Translations under genes and position numbers: made by a program | Part shown: positions 51,655 to 60,916 of the stretch, piece by piece | Layout of the letters: each line of letters opens with the position of its first letter | Numbering within the stretch: position 1 is the first letter of the stretch | Assembly (NCBI RefSeq): GCF_017592475.1 | Contig: NZ_JAGFNP010000004.1 | Coordinates: 186,001 to 250,000, forward strand | DNA: 64,000 nt | From: Glycomyces niveus | Lineage (GTDB): Bacteria; Actinomycetota; Actinomycetes; Mycobacteriales; Micromonosporaceae | Direction of reading: 5' to 3' | Notes under the pieces: model-generated | Databases searched by the model: none | What the model was told of the DNA's origin: nothing | The model's input: the letters and a program-made list of their open reading frames with translations, nothing else

Positions 51655-53216
51655 GATGTGACCTCCTCGCGGACGACGGCGTCCGCGCGCTCGTCGCCGA
51701 GGGCGTCCTCGGCGATGATCGTGACGATGGAATCGGCGGACACCCCGTGCCCGCCTTCGATTTCGGCGATCTTCCTGCGGTCCTTGAGGACGATGATGCG
51801 GTCGGACTGCCGGACGACCTCCTCGAGCTCCGAGGAGATGAAGACGACCGCGAGGCCGTCGTCGGCGAGCGCCGCGACGTACTCCTGGATCTCGGCCTTC
51901 GCGCCGACGTCGATGCCGCGGGTCGGCTCGTCGAGGATGAGCAGCTCGGGTTCGGTCGCGAGCCAGCGGCCCAGGAGGACCTTCTGCTGGTTGCCGCCCG
52001 AGAGCAGGCGGATGGGCCGCTCGGGGTCGGCGGGGCGCACGCCGAGCGCCGCGATGTACTTCTCGACGAGGGCGTCCTGCTCGCGCCGCGGGAGCGGGCG
52101 GGCCCAGCCGCGGCGGGCCTGCACGGCGAGCACGAGGTTCTCGCGGACGCTGAGGTCGCGGATGATGCCCTCGTCGCGGCGGTTCTCGCTGGAGAGGGCG
52201 ATGTGCCGGGCGAGCGCCTTCGCGGGCGTCGTGATCTCGGCCTTCTCGCCGTCGAGGGTGACCTCGCCGGAGTCGGGGCGGTCGGCGCCGTAGATGAGGC
52301 GGGCCAGTTCGGTGCGGCCCGAGCCGAGGAGGCCGGCGAGGCCGACGACCTCGCCGCGGTGGAGGTCGATGTCGACCTCGCTGATCGCGCCTTTGCGGCC
52401 GATGCCTTTGGCGGAGTAGAGCGGCGGCTCGTCCGAGCGCACGCGGCGGGAGGCCTTCGCGTCGAGGGACTTGAGCGTCGCGATGTCCTTGCCGATCATC
52501 GTCGCGATGAGCCGGGCCCGGTCGAGCTCCTCGGTGCGGTACTCGCCTTCGAAACGGCCGTTGCGCAGGACCGTGAGCCGGTCGCTGATCGCGTACACCT
52601 GGTCGAGGAAGTGCGAGACGAAGAGGATCGCCACGCCCTGGTCCCGCAGCCGCCGGATGACGGTGAAGAGCTGCTCGACCTCGTTGGCGTCGAGGCTGGA
52701 GGTCGGCTCGTCGAGGATGAGCACCTTCGACTTGGCGACCATCGAGCGGCTGATCGCGACGAGCTGCTGCACGGCCAGAGGCAGGGTCGCGAGCGACTGC
52801 TTGGGGTCGAGGTGGCCGAGACCGAGCTTCTCGAGCGTCTCGCGCGCGGCCCGGTGCGTGGCCCGCCAGTTGATGCCGGCGGCGCCCTTGATCTCGTGCC
52901 CCAGCATGACGTTCTCGCCGATGGTGAGGTTCGAGCAGAGGTTGACCTCCTGGTAGACCGTGGAGATGCCCGCGCTCTGCGCGTCGGCGGTCCCGCCGAG
53001 GCGGCGCGGTTCGCCCGCGATCCGGATCTCGCCCTCGTCGATCTTGTACACGCCCGTGAGCGCCTTGATGAGCGTCGACTTCCCGGCGCCGTTCTCGCCC
53101 ATGAGGGAGTGCACCTCACCGGGGAAGAGGCGGAACCCCACGTCGTCGAGCGCCTTCACGCCCGGGAACGAGATCGAGATGCCGACCATCTCGACGATCG
53201 GAAGCGATTCTGGCAT
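51651..53216 (-). CDS. ytfR: furanose ABC transporter ATPase, YtfR-like
   Basis: This 521-residue double ATPase of the monosaccharide type has Walker A of half 1 GENGAGKST at 40-48 and signature LPLAVQQLVAISRSM near 145. Half 2 has the degenerate GLLGSGRTE P-loop near 290 and signature LSGGNQQKVLLGRW near 400, then LLILDEPTRGIDVGA. That one site is weakened is normal for RbsA/YtfR proteins. The frame opens at GTG 53228, but GGAG with a 6-nt spacing favours ATG 53216. It follows the binding-protein gene after a 98-bp gap that holds a strong stem-loop. Confidence 0.93.
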   Translation of the reverse strand: MPESLPIVEMVGISISFPGVKALDDVGFRLFPGEVHSLMGENGAGKSTLIKALTGVYKIDEGEIRIAGEPRRLGGTADAQSAGISTVYQEVNLCSNLTIGENVMLGHEIKGAAGINWRATHRAARETLEKLGLGHLDPKQSLATLPLAVQQLVAISRSMVAKSKVLILDEPTSSLDANEVEQLFTVIRRLRDQGVAILFVSHFLDQVYAISDRLTVLRNGRFEGEYRTEELDRARLIATMIGKDIATLKSLDAKASRRVRSDEPPLYSAKGIGRKGAISEVDIDLHRGEVVGLAGLLGSGRTELARLIYGADRPDSGEVTLDGEKAEITTPAKALARHIALSSENRRDEGIIRDLSVRENLVLAVQARRGWARPLPRREQDALVEKYIAALGVRPADPERPIRLLSGGNQQKVLLGRWLATEPELLILDEPTRGIDVGAKAEIQEYVAALADDGLAVVFISSELEEVVRQSDRIIVLKDRRKIAEIEGGHGVSADSIVTIIAEDALGDERADAVVREEVTS

Positions 53217-53263
53217 CGCGTGCTCCACATCCTGTCGCCGCGGACGCGCCGCGGGGTGGTCTG

Positions 53264-53291
53264 GGTGCGGGGCCCCGAAGGGCCCCGCACC
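53264..53291 (-). other. stem-loop between binding protein and ATPase genes
   Basis: GGTGCGGGGCCC-CGAA-GGGCCCCGCACC has a 12-bp stem and a stable GNRA-like CGAA loop. In sugar ABC operons such stem-loops follow the binding-protein gene, protect its mRNA and reduce read-through, so binding protein exceeds membrane parts. Confidence 0.75.
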
Positions 53292-53314
53292 GGGGGTTGA
53301 CTGCGGTCCTGGGA

Positions 53315-54301
53315 CTAGAACTTGCGGTCGGGGAGCGCGGTCTCGGCGGCCTCGGGCGAGTCGAAGGTCGCGCTCGGGACGACGATGCTGGACTCGACGT
53401 CGTCGCCGTTGAGGACCTGCTCGACGACCTCGAGGGTGGTCTCGCCGAAGAGCGGGTTGTACTCGGCGACGAAGCTCAGCTCGCCCGCGGCGAGCGCGGT
53501 GAGGGCGTTCTTGGTGCCGTCGATGGTCGCGATCTTGACGTCGACGCCGGGGGTGAGGCCGGCTTCCTGCACGGCCTGGACGGCGCCGAGGCCCATCTCG
53601 TCGTTCTGGGCGAAGATGAACTGGACGTCGTTGTTGTTCGACTTCAGGACGGTCTCGACGACGCCCTTGGCCTCTTCGGTGGACCAGTTCGCGGTCTGCG
53701 CGCCGACCTTCACCAGGCTCGGCTGACCGCCGACGACGGCGTCGAAGCCCTCGTTGCGCTCATTGACGACGGAGACGCCCGCGGGGCCTTCGAGCACGAA
53801 GTAGTTCGCGCCGTCGGGGAACGCCGAGACGGCCCAGTCGGCGACCGCGGTGGAGACCTCGATGTTGTCGGGGGCGATGCGGGTGACGTACAGGTCGGTG
53901 TCGTCGGGCTCGATGCCGCGGTCGAGCAGGATCACGGGGATCTCCGCCTCCTGCGCGCGCTTGAGCGAGTCCTCCCAGCCGGTGGCCTCGGTGGCCGAGA
54001 GCAGGATGACGTCCACGCCCTCGTCGACGAACGACGTGAAGGCGTCGATCTGCGACTTCTGGTCGAGGTTGGTCGCGGGGGCGTACTTGAGCTCGTAGCC
54101 CGCGTCCTCGGTGAAGGTGTCCTGGATGTTGGCCTCGTTGGCCTCGCGCCACGCGCCTTCGGGGCCGACCGCGACGAAGCCGATCGTCGTCAGGCCGTCG
54201 TCGTCGCCGCCTTCGCCGCCGCCGCAGGCGGTGAGTCCGAGGGCCAGGGCGCCGGCGGTCGCGAGACCGAGCCCCTGGACGATGCGCTGCTTTGCGGACA
54301 T
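53315..54301 (-). CDS. ytfQ: furanose-binding lipoprotein, YtfQ-like
   Basis: This 328-residue surface lipoprotein has the lipobox LGLTAC with C26 as the lipidated residue. The type I periplasmic binding fold matches YtfQ: VGPEGAWREANEANIQDTF near 48, FVDEGVDVILLSATEATGWE near 92-111, IPVILLDRGIEP near 120, and FIFAQNDEMGLGAVQAVQEA near 225. These are the furanose-contact regions in YtfQ (W-R, D-R and N-D). Counting is from ATG 54301. An operator (site C) lies 113 bp upstream, so this gene begins the LacI-regulated importer operon. Confidence 0.93.
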   Translation of the reverse strand: MSAKQRIVQGLGLATAGALALGLTACGGGEGGDDDGLTTIGFVAVGPEGAWREANEANIQDTFTEDAGYELKYAPATNLDQKSQIDAFTSFVDEGVDVILLSATEATGWEDSLKRAQEAEIPVILLDRGIEPDDTDLYVTRIAPDNIEVSTAVADWAVSAFPDGANYFVLEGPAGVSVVNERNEGFDAVVGGQPSLVKVGAQTANWSTEEAKGVVETVLKSNNNDVQFIFAQNDEMGLGAVQAVQEAGLTPGVDVKIATIDGTKNALTALAAGELSFVAEYNPLFGETTLEVVEQVLNGDDVESSIVVPSATFDSPEAAETALPDRKF

Positions 54302-54413
54302 GGTTCTCCTCCTTGAGATGTCGGACGCGGGTCCGTCCGACGGGGTTCGAATCCACGCGGTCTCGCTGCCGGTTCTGATGAAGCGGAGGGGCAGGGCTGC
54401 GTGGCGAAAATTA

Positions 54414-54427
54414 TGTTACCGGGAACA
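54414..54427. promoter_or_regulatory. LacI operator, importer operon (site C)
   Basis: TGTTACCGGGAACA differs from the A1/B consensus at two positions but keeps the TGTTACCGG core. A partial copy, TCCGGAACAC, follows at 54431-54440. The binding-protein start is 113 bp away. Confidence 0.75.
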
Positions 54428-54467
54428 AAATCCGGAACACAAGAGCGTTGTCCTAACCGTTACCGGA

Positions 54468-56006
54468 TTACATCTCCGGCGCCCCGTCGAGGTCGGCCGC
54501 GATCATCTCCACGATCGTGTCGACGGTGACGCCGGGACCGTTGCTGAGCTCGCCGATCTTCTCCCGGTCCTTGAGCACCACGATCCGGTCGCTCAGCCGC
54601 ACGACCTCCTCCAGCTGCGAGGAGATGAACACGACCGCGACCCCGTCGCCCGCCAGTTGGGCCACGCGCCGCTGGATGTCGAGCTTCGCGCCGATGTCGA
54701 TCCCGCGCGTCGGCTCGTCCAGGATGAGCACGTGCGGGCGCGTCGCGAGCAGCCTCGCGAGCAGGATCTTCTGCTGCGTGCCGCCCGAGAGCTCCTCGAT
54801 CGGCCGGTCGATGTCGCGCGGCGAGAGGTGCAGCGCCTCGAGGTACGTCTCGATGAGCGCGGACTGCTCCCCGCGCGAGAGCGGGCGCGACCACCCGCGC
54901 ATCGCCTGGAGCGCGAGCACGATGTTCTCCCGCGCCGTGAGCCCGCCGATGATCCCCTCCTCGCGGAGGTTCTCCGTCGACAGGGCGATGCGCGAGCGCA
55001 GCGCGGCCCCCGGGCTGCGCAGGTGCACGCGGACGCCGTCGACCCACAGCTCGCCGCTGTCGGCCCGCTCGGCGCCGCCCATGAGGCGGGCCAGCTCGGT
55101 CCGGCCCGAACCGTGCAGCCCCGCGAAGCCCACGACCTCGCCGCGGGAGAGCTCCAGGTCCGTCGGGTCCAGCGTCCCGCGCCGGCCCAGGGCCGAAGCC
55201 CGCAGCGTCGGATCGCCCGAGGCCGAGTAGTGGTGCGCGAGCCGCTCCGACCGCAGCGCCTTGAGCGCGGCGATGTCCTCGCCGATCATCTTCGAGATGA
55301 GGTCGGCATGATCGAGGTCGTCGGCGAGGTACTCCCCCACGAACCGGCCCTCGCGCAGCACCGTCATCCGGTCGGCGATCTCGAAGACCTGCTCCAGGAA
55401 GTGCGAGACGAACAGGATGGCGACGCCGCGGTCGCGCAGGCCGCGCACGACCCGCAGGAGGGTCTGCACCTCGGCCGCGTCGAGGCTGGAGGTCGGCTCG
55501 TCGAGGATGAGCACCCGCGGCTCCAGCACGAGCGCCCGCGCCACGGCCACGAGCTGCTTCACCGCCGGCGACAGCGACGACAGCGACCGGCCCGGGTCCA
55601 GGTCGCCGAGCCCGAGTCGGGTGAGCACCTCGGCGGTGCGGGCGCGGTTCGCCTTCCAGTCGATGCCGAACGTCCCGCGCACCTCGTTGCCGATCATCAC
55701 GTTCTCGGCCACAGTGAGGTGCGGGCTCAGGTGCGTCTCCTGGAAGACCGTCGCGATGCCCTCGGCGCGGCTGCGCGCGACGCCCGCGGGCGTCCGCTCC
55801 TCGCCGTAGATGCGCACCTCGCCCGCGAGGATCGGGAGCGTGCCGGTCAGCGCGCCGATGAGCGTCGACTTGCCCGCGCCGTTCTCGCCCATGAGCGCGT
55901 GGATCTCGCCCGAGCGCAGCGTGAGATCCACGCGGTCGAGCACGCGCACACCGGAGAACTCCACGGTTATGCCCGTCATCTCCACGACGGGCCGCCCCAG
56001 CTTCAT
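54468..56006 (-). CDS. second full-length sugar ABC ATPase, paired with LacI
   Basis: This 512-residue double ATPase is paralogous to the YtfR-like protein. Half 1 Walker A is GENGAGKST at about 40-48 and signature LSPAVKQLVAVARAL near 145. Half 2 has GLHGSGRTE near 285 and LSGGTQQKILLARLLA near 398. The start overlaps the lacI stop (ATGA), so it is made with the regulator and apart from the transporter genes. No permease or binding-protein gene follows before the next promoter. It may be a spare ATPase for the same importer, may serve a permease elsewhere, or may be left from a duplicated operon. All motifs look intact. Confidence 0.9.
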   Translation of the reverse strand: MKLGRPVVEMTGITVEFSGVRVLDRVDLTLRSGEIHALMGENGAGKSTLIGALTGTLPILAGEVRIYGEERTPAGVARSRAEGIATVFQETHLSPHLTVAENVMIGNEVRGTFGIDWKANRARTAEVLTRLGLGDLDPGRSLSSLSPAVKQLVAVARALVLEPRVLILDEPTSSLDAAEVQTLLRVVRGLRDRGVAILFVSHFLEQVFEIADRMTVLREGRFVGEYLADDLDHADLISKMIGEDIAALKALRSERLAHHYSASGDPTLRASALGRRGTLDPTDLELSRGEVVGFAGLHGSGRTELARLMGGAERADSGELWVDGVRVHLRSPGAALRSRIALSTENLREEGIIGGLTARENIVLALQAMRGWSRPLSRGEQSALIETYLEALHLSPRDIDRPIEELSGGTQQKILLARLLATRPHVLILDEPTRGIDIGAKLDIQRRVAQLAGDGVAVVFISSQLEEVVRLSDRIVVLKDREKIGELSNGPGVTVDTIVEMIAADLDGAPEM

Positions 56007-57022
56007 CGGCCCCTCCCCCGGGGAGGTGCGGTCGAGGACCGCACCAGCAGTTCGGCGGGAATCTTCGTCATCCGCGGGATCTCACGATCCTCGATGGCCG
56101 CGCGCAGCATGTCAAGGACCGAGACGCCCAGCGCCCGGAAGTTCTGCCGCACGGTGGTCAGCGGCGGGAGGACGTGCGAGGCCAACGGGATGTCGTCGAA
56201 CCCGACCACGCTGATCTCGTCGGGGACGGCGAAACCGCGATCGTGCAGGCCGTGCACGAGCCCCACCGCCATGTCGTCGTTGGCGGCGAAGATCGCCGTG
56301 TAATCGGGCAGGTCGCGGATGCCCTTGGCGAAGTCGTAGGCGAAGTCGGCGGTCCAGTCGCCCACCACGATCGGCCGCTCCCGGACCCCCCAGGCCTTGG
56401 CGCGCGCGTGGAACGCCCGCTCGCGGGCGCGCGCGTCGAGCCAGTCGAGGGGGCCGGAGACGTGGATGATGTCGCGGTGCCCCAGCGAGACGAGGTGGTC
56501 GACGGCGAGCGCGGCCCCCTGCTGCTGGTCGACCGAGACGGTGAGGAAGGAGGGGTCCATGTCCGGCTTGACGACCAGGACGGGGATGCCGATGGAGAGT
56601 TTGCGGAGGGCCGCGATGGAGGACGAGCGGGGGGCGACGACGCAGAGCGCGTCGATGCCCTGGGTGGTGAGGTTGTCGAGGGCCTGCTGCGGGGAGAGCT
56701 CGTCGCCGTCCCCGAGGGCGATCGAGCTGACGGCGTAGCCGGAGGCGCGCGCGGTGGACTGCAGCGCCCGCAGGGTGCTGGTCGGCCCGAACCCGACCGT
56801 GCTCTCGACGAGGACGCCGATGCGCTGGCTCTTCTGCGTCGCGAGGGCGCGCGCGGCCATGTTGGGGCGGTAGTCGAGCTCTTCGATGACCTCGAGGACG
56901 CGGCGCCTCGTGGCCTCCTTGATGTGCGGGTAGTTGTTGAGCACCCGGGACACGGTCATGTGCGAGACGCCGGCGATCTGCGCCACCTGCCGAATGTTCG
57001 GCTTGTCAGCCGTGTTCGCCAC
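56003..57022 (-). CDS. LacI-family regulator of the furanose locus
   Basis: This 339-residue regulator has HTH IRQVAQIAGVSHMTVSRVLN near 9-28, a hinge helix YRPNMAARALATQK near 53-66, and a sugar-sensing domain with FAANDDMAVGLVHGLHD near 245 and EISVVGFDDIPLASHVLPPL near 268-287. GGAGGG lies 5 nt before GTG 57022; the frame is open to 57061. It is coupled to the second ATPase gene. It is the only LacI gene in the 35-57 kb locus and the best candidate to bind sites A1, A2, B and C. No clear copy of the site lies before its own start. Confidence 0.9.
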   Translation of the reverse strand: MANTADKPNIRQVAQIAGVSHMTVSRVLNNYPHIKEATRRRVLEVIEELDYRPNMAARALATQKSQRIGVLVESTVGFGPTSTLRALQSTARASGYAVSSIALGDGDELSPQQALDNLTTQGIDALCVVAPRSSSIAALRKLSIGIPVLVVKPDMDPSFLTVSVDQQQGAALAVDHLVSLGHRDIIHVSGPLDWLDARARERAFHARAKAWGVRERPIVVGDWTADFAYDFAKGIRDLPDYTAIFAANDDMAVGLVHGLHDRGFAVPDEISVVGFDDIPLASHVLPPLTTVRQNFRALGVSVLDMLRAAIEDREIPRMTKIPAELLVRSSTAPPRGRGR

Positions 57023-57159
57023 GCACGCCCTCCAAAAGACTCGTTCCCAACGGGGGTCCATCCTGCCCGCAGGCCGGGGTGAGCCGCGCGGGGTGATGCG
57101 CGGCTTCCACAGCCTACCGATCCGGACTCCGGCCGCGATAGCCTCAGGCGCCGGCCGGC

Positions 57160-58380
57160 CTAGACGGACATGTCGAGGACGAGGTCCGCCGCCACCGCCG
57201 CGCCGTCGGTGCGGATCATCGGGCCGACTTCGGCGGCGCGCCGGCGCGTCTGGGGCGCGAGGGCCGTTCCCAGTGCGGCCGTAAGGGTCTCGGTGGCGGG
57301 GACGGGCCCGTCGTGGACGGCGCCGATGCCGAGCGCGGCGACGCGGCCGGCCCAGTAGGGCTGGTCGACGACCTGCGGCACGACCACTTGCGGCGTCCCG
57401 GAGCGGGTCGCGGTGTGGGTCGTGCCGGCCCCGCCGTGGTGGATGATCGCGGCGGCTCGCGCGAACAGCGCCTGCTGGTTCACCTCGTCGACGACGAAGC
57501 AGTCTTCGCCTTCGTCGATCGGCGCGAGGCGGGCCCAGCCGCGCGAGAGGACCGCGCGGCGCCCATGCGCTCGGATCGATTCCACGACGGCGCGGGCCGC
57601 CTCCTCGGCGTCGCGGACCGGGATGCTGCCGAACCCGGCGTAGACCGGCGGCTCTCCCGCCTCGAGGAACGCCTCCAAACCGGCGGGGAGCGGGCGCTCG
57701 TCAGGGAGGATCCAGGCGCCGGTCTGCTCGACCTCGATGAGGTCGGTCGGCTCCCACGGGCTCAGGACCGGGTCGGTGGCGAGCCAGCGGTGGTCGGTCA
57801 GGGTGCGGGTGCGCACGTCCTCGGTCGGGGGCACCCCGATCGCGGTGCGGTACCCGTTGACCGGCTCGCCGAAGGTCGCCTGCATCTTCCGCTTGTCCCA
57901 TTCCCAGAGTTCGCGGTTGTCGCTCACTCCTTCGGGAAGAGGCCAGCCGGGCATGGGAGACGGCCGCTGCGCGTGGGAGGGCAGGGTCGTCGGCTGGAGG
58001 GCGGCGCTGGCGAACGGGATGCCGAACCGTTCGGCGACCGCCTGGGCGGCGGCGACCACGGGGAACAGGCCGGTCGCGACGATCGCGTCGCATCCGGACT
58101 CGGCGATCTCCGTGAGGGCCGGGCCGTGCGACTCGAGGATCTCCCGGATGTGCTGCTGCATGCTGGGGCCGGTCCCCTTCGCGATGGACTGGACCATCTC
58201 GCGGATCGGCGCATCGACCGGGAGGTGCCGCGCGCCGGCGCGGGCGACCAGGTCGGCGATCTCGCGGTCCGGCGGCGCGGCGACCACCACCTCGGCGTCT
58301 CTGGCGACCAGGCGGGCGGCGAGTCCGGCGAGCGGTTCGATGTCACCGCGAGACCCGCGGGAGGCGAGCAGTACGCGCAT
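57160..58380 (-). CDS. UDP-glycosyltransferase-like GT1 enzyme
   Basis: This 406-residue cytosolic glycosyltransferase of the GT1/MGT type has an N-terminal acceptor domain starting MRVLLASRGSRGDIEPLAGL, which is the usual G-S-R-G-D motif. The C-terminal donor domain has VYAGFGSIPVRD near 247 and the nucleotide-sugar motif HHGGAGTTHTATRSGTPQVV near 315-334, then VDQPYWAGRVAALGIG. Enzymes of this kind glycosylate sterols, macrolides or other hydrophobic acceptors. There is no biosynthetic cluster nearby, so the acceptor is unknown; self-protection or sterol/lipid modification are possible. Confidence 0.92.
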   Translation of the reverse strand: MRVLLASRGSRGDIEPLAGLAARLVARDAEVVVAAPPDREIADLVARAGARHLPVDAPIREMVQSIAKGTGPSMQQHIREILESHGPALTEIAESGCDAIVATGLFPVVAAAQAVAERFGIPFASAALQPTTLPSHAQRPSPMPGWPLPEGVSDNRELWEWDKRKMQATFGEPVNGYRTAIGVPPTEDVRTRTLTDHRWLATDPVLSPWEPTDLIEVEQTGAWILPDERPLPAGLEAFLEAGEPPVYAGFGSIPVRDAEEAARAVVESIRAHGRRAVLSRGWARLAPIDEGEDCFVVDEVNQQALFARAAAIIHHGGAGTTHTATRSGTPQVVVPQVVDQPYWAGRVAALGIGAVHDGPVPATETLTAALGTALAPQTRRRAAEVGPMIRTDGAAVAADLVLDMSV

Positions 58381-58566
58381 TCCATGGCTCCTCTGTTCGA
58401 GCGGCTTGGCCCCGTCCGCCCATTGTGCAGCAGGTCAGACGCTCTATCCGGCCCCCGGTACAGGAGGTTCCGCGCTCGGAGTGATAGATAATGAAGGTGG
58501 CAGGGAAACCCCTCCTGTCGTTTAGAGGCCACCGCTAGGGCGGCAACGGTTCACGGCCGATGCGCC

Positions 58567-59184
58567 TCAGGCGACCAGGCCGGTGCGGAAGGCGATCGCC
58601 ACGGCGTGGGCGCGGTCGCGGGCGCCGAGCTTGCGGTACAGCCCCTTCGCATGCGTCTTGACCGTGTCCTCCGAGACCAGGAGGTCGCCGGCGATCTCGG
58701 CGTTGCGCTTGCCCTCGGTCAGTCCGGTGAGGATCTGGAACTCGCGATCGGACAGCACCGCCGCCGCCGGACGCGGGCGCTGGCGTTTCGCCGGCGCGGT
58801 GGTGTTCTTCAGCCGCTGGCGGGCCAGGACAACGGCGTGCGTGAAGGCCACGAGCAGGTCGTCGCCCCCGTTCACCGCGCGCATGACCCCGAGCGCTCCG
58901 GCGGCGGCGAGCGCGGCCGCCATCTGCGGGTTGGCGGCACCGGTGAACAGCAGACCCGCGGAGGGGAAGCGGGTGCGGACGGAGCGGGTGAACTTGACCG
59001 GGTCGGGGACGGCGAGGGCGGCATCGATCAGGACGACGTCCACGCCGCCCCGGCTGAGCTCCATGAACAGCGCCGGAGCGCAGTCGACGACCTTGACCTT
59101 CGGCTTGAGGTCCGTCTCGGCCGCAGAGGCCGCGATGCGCTGGCCGGCTCCGGGCGTCTTGACGTAGACGACAATGGTTTTCAC
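58567..59184 (-). CDS. LuxR-type regulator with degenerate receiver domain
   Basis: This 205-residue regulator has an N-terminal receiver-like fold (about 1-115, MKTIVVYVKTPGAG; VDVVLIDAAL near 50). The acidic pair usually found after strand 1 is absent, so phosphorylation is doubtful. A basic linker (AKRQRPRPAA) leads to a C-terminal LuxR HTH (about 142-205, REFQILTGLTEGKRNAEIAG then LLVSEDTVKTHAKGLYRKLG). AAAGGA lies 9 nt before GTG 59184; the frame is open further to 59301 but without signal. No sensor kinase is linked. Confidence 0.85.
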   Translation of the reverse strand: MKTIVVYVKTPGAGQRIAASAAETDLKPKVKVVDCAPALFMELSRGGVDVVLIDAALAVPDPVKFTRSVRTRFPSAGLLFTGAANPQMAAALAAAGALGVMRAVNGGDDLLVAFTHAVVLARQRLKNTTAPAKRQRPRPAAAVLSDREFQILTGLTEGKRNAEIAGDLLVSEDTVKTHAKGLYRKLGARDRAHAVAIAFRTGLVA

Positions 59185-59617
59185 GTCACGAGGTCCTTTC
59201 ATGGTGGGTGCATCTCCCGCGGACGGAACTTCCCGCCCGCGGGGGACGGGAAGCAGGGCGCCGAACCGCCGCCGAGTCGGGCGGCGTTCGATTCGCGTCA
59301 TGCGGACCCGCGGGGTCGCCGGTCACACCCGGGGGTCATAAGAGGTGTAACGAGCGGGGCAGGCAAAAGTGACGGTAACCACAGAAATTTTTTCAATCAA
59401 TACCGAAAGTCCTGGTGGTGCCACCCCATATCGGACCATCCACTTTCTCGTAGGACCGACCCTCACCCCATCGAGTCGGAACCATCTGAAATTCACTCTT
59501 TTGTGGACTGTCCTCTCTGCTCTGGGAGTAGCTTGACTTGGAGTTGGACGAGTCTGACAAGGCTCAGCGTCCCTGCGAGCCGAGCCTATTACTGGTTCCT
59601 GCAGAAGGGTGATGCCC
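59185..59617. other. 433-bp divergent intergenic region
   Basis: The central part (59335-59520) is much more A/T-rich than its surroundings, with TTTTTT at 59387-59392 and a GGTGG-TG-CCACC palindrome near 59413-59424. This likely holds both divergent promoters, one for the LuxR-type gene and one for the subtilase. TTGACT at 59533-59538 resembles a -35 box, but no clear -10 follows at the right spacing. GAAGGG at 59604-59609 is the subtilase ribosome binding site. No gene or known riboswitch was recognised. Confidence 0.5.
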
Positions 59618-60796
59618 ATGGGCAGCCGCAAGTCCGGAAAATCGATCCGCTATCTCATCGCCACAGCGACCGTGGTGGGGGTGGGCATCGCGCTCGCCGC
59701 CTCGCCGGTCCAAGCACGCGCCGCCGAGGTCATCGGCGCCGACGATCCGAACGCCATCCGAGGCGAGTACATCGTCGCCTTCGAGGACACCGCCGAGACG
59801 GTCGAAGCGCTCGACGCGCTCGTGTCCCGGTACGAAGGCCGAATCGAGACCCGCTTCGACTCCATCGACGCCGTCGCCGTCCACATGGACGCGGCCGACG
59901 CCGAGCGCCTCGCCGCCGATCCCGCCGTGGACTACGTCGAGCAGAACAAGCGGGTCGAGCTCGCCGCCACGCAGCTCAACCCGCCGGGCTGGGGCGAGGA
60001 CCGGGTCGACCAGCGCACGCTGCCGCTCGACGCGTCCTTCACCTACCCCAACACCGGGGCGGGCGTGCACGCCTACATCATCGACACCGGCATCTGGCTC
60101 GACCACGCGGACTTCGCGGGCCGACTGGATCCCGGGTACAGCACCATCGTCCCCGACGGGAGCTCCCGGGACTGCCACGGCCACGGCACCCACATCGCGG
60201 GCACGGTCGGGGGCACGCTCTACGGCATCGCCAAGCAGGTGCAGCTGGTGCCCGTCCAGGTGTTCAACTGCTCCGGCACGAGCGACAACATCTCGATCAT
60301 CGGCGGCGTCGAGTGGGTCACGGCGAACGCCGTGAAGCCCGCCGTCGCCACCATGAGCCTGACCTCGAGCGCGAGTCAAGCGGTCGACACCGCGGTGACG
60401 GCGTCCATCGCATCGGGGGTCACCTACGCGGTCGCCGCCGGCAACAGCAACGTCGACGCCTGCGGATACTCGCCGGCGCGAGTGACCGGGGCGCTGACCG
60501 TGGCGGCCACGGACTCGACCGACGTGCGCGCCTCGTTCTCGAACTTCGGCACCTGCGTCGACATGTTCGCGCCCGGGGTCAACGTCCGGTCGGATTTCCT
60601 CTTCGGCGTCACCACCAGGCTGTCCGGCACCTCGATCGCGGTGCCGCACGTGGCCGGAGCGGCGGCGATCTACCTGGCGGCCAATCCGACCGCGAGCCCG
60701 GCGACCGTGGCGTCGGCATTGAACGGCAACGCCACCGCCAATGAGGTCATCGATCCGGCCGGCAGCCCGAACCGGATGCTCTTCATCACCACGTAA
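59618..60796 (+). CDS. secreted subtilisin-like serine protease (proteinase K type)
   Basis: This 392-residue exported S8 protease has a signal peptide (about 1-35), an I9 propeptide (about 47-115, [20 protein letters not shown]; ends [14 protein letters not shown]) and a catalytic domain. The catalytic residues are D156 in IIDTGI, H189 in [10 protein letters not shown] and S339 in [12 protein letters not shown]. The oxyanion Asn region is AVAAGNSN near 272. GTSIAVPH replaces the usual GTSMA-x-PH. Candidate starts are GTG 59609, ATG 59612 and ATG 59618; GAAGGG at 59604-59609 gives an 8-nt spacing only to the last. The gene is divergent from a LuxR-type regulator. Confidence 0.95.
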   Translation: MGSRKSGKSIRYLIATATVVGVGIALAASPVQARAAEVIGADDPNAIRGEYIVAFEDTAETVEALDALVSRYEGRIETRFDSIDAVAVHMDAADAERLAADPAVDYVEQNKRVELAATQLNPPGWGEDRVDQRTLPLDASFTYPNTGAGVHAYIIDTGIWLDHADFAGRLDPGYSTIVPDGSSRDCHGHGTHIAGTVGGTLYGIAKQVQLVPVQVFNCSGTSDNISIIGGVEWVTANAVKPAVATMSLTSSASQAVDTAVTASIASGVTYAVAAGNSNVDACGYSPARVTGALTVAATDSTDVRASFSNFGTCVDMFAPGVNVRSDFLFGVTTRLSGTSIAVPHVAGAAAIYLAANPTASPATVASALNGNATANEVIDPAGSPNRMLFITT

Positions 60797-60916
60797 GGCG
60801 TCACCGAGTGCGCGGCGTCCAGCGGAGCGGAGCGTACCGTTCGAACTGGACGCCGCACACCGGTGCAGATCCGCCTTCCCCGTCTCACTCCTTCGGACGG
60901 ACCGAAACCCGCCCGC

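Noticed and set aside
54459..54473. GTTACCGGATTAC as another LacI operator
   Set aside because: It overlaps the stop of the second ATPase gene and lacks the right-hand arm; likely a chance match.
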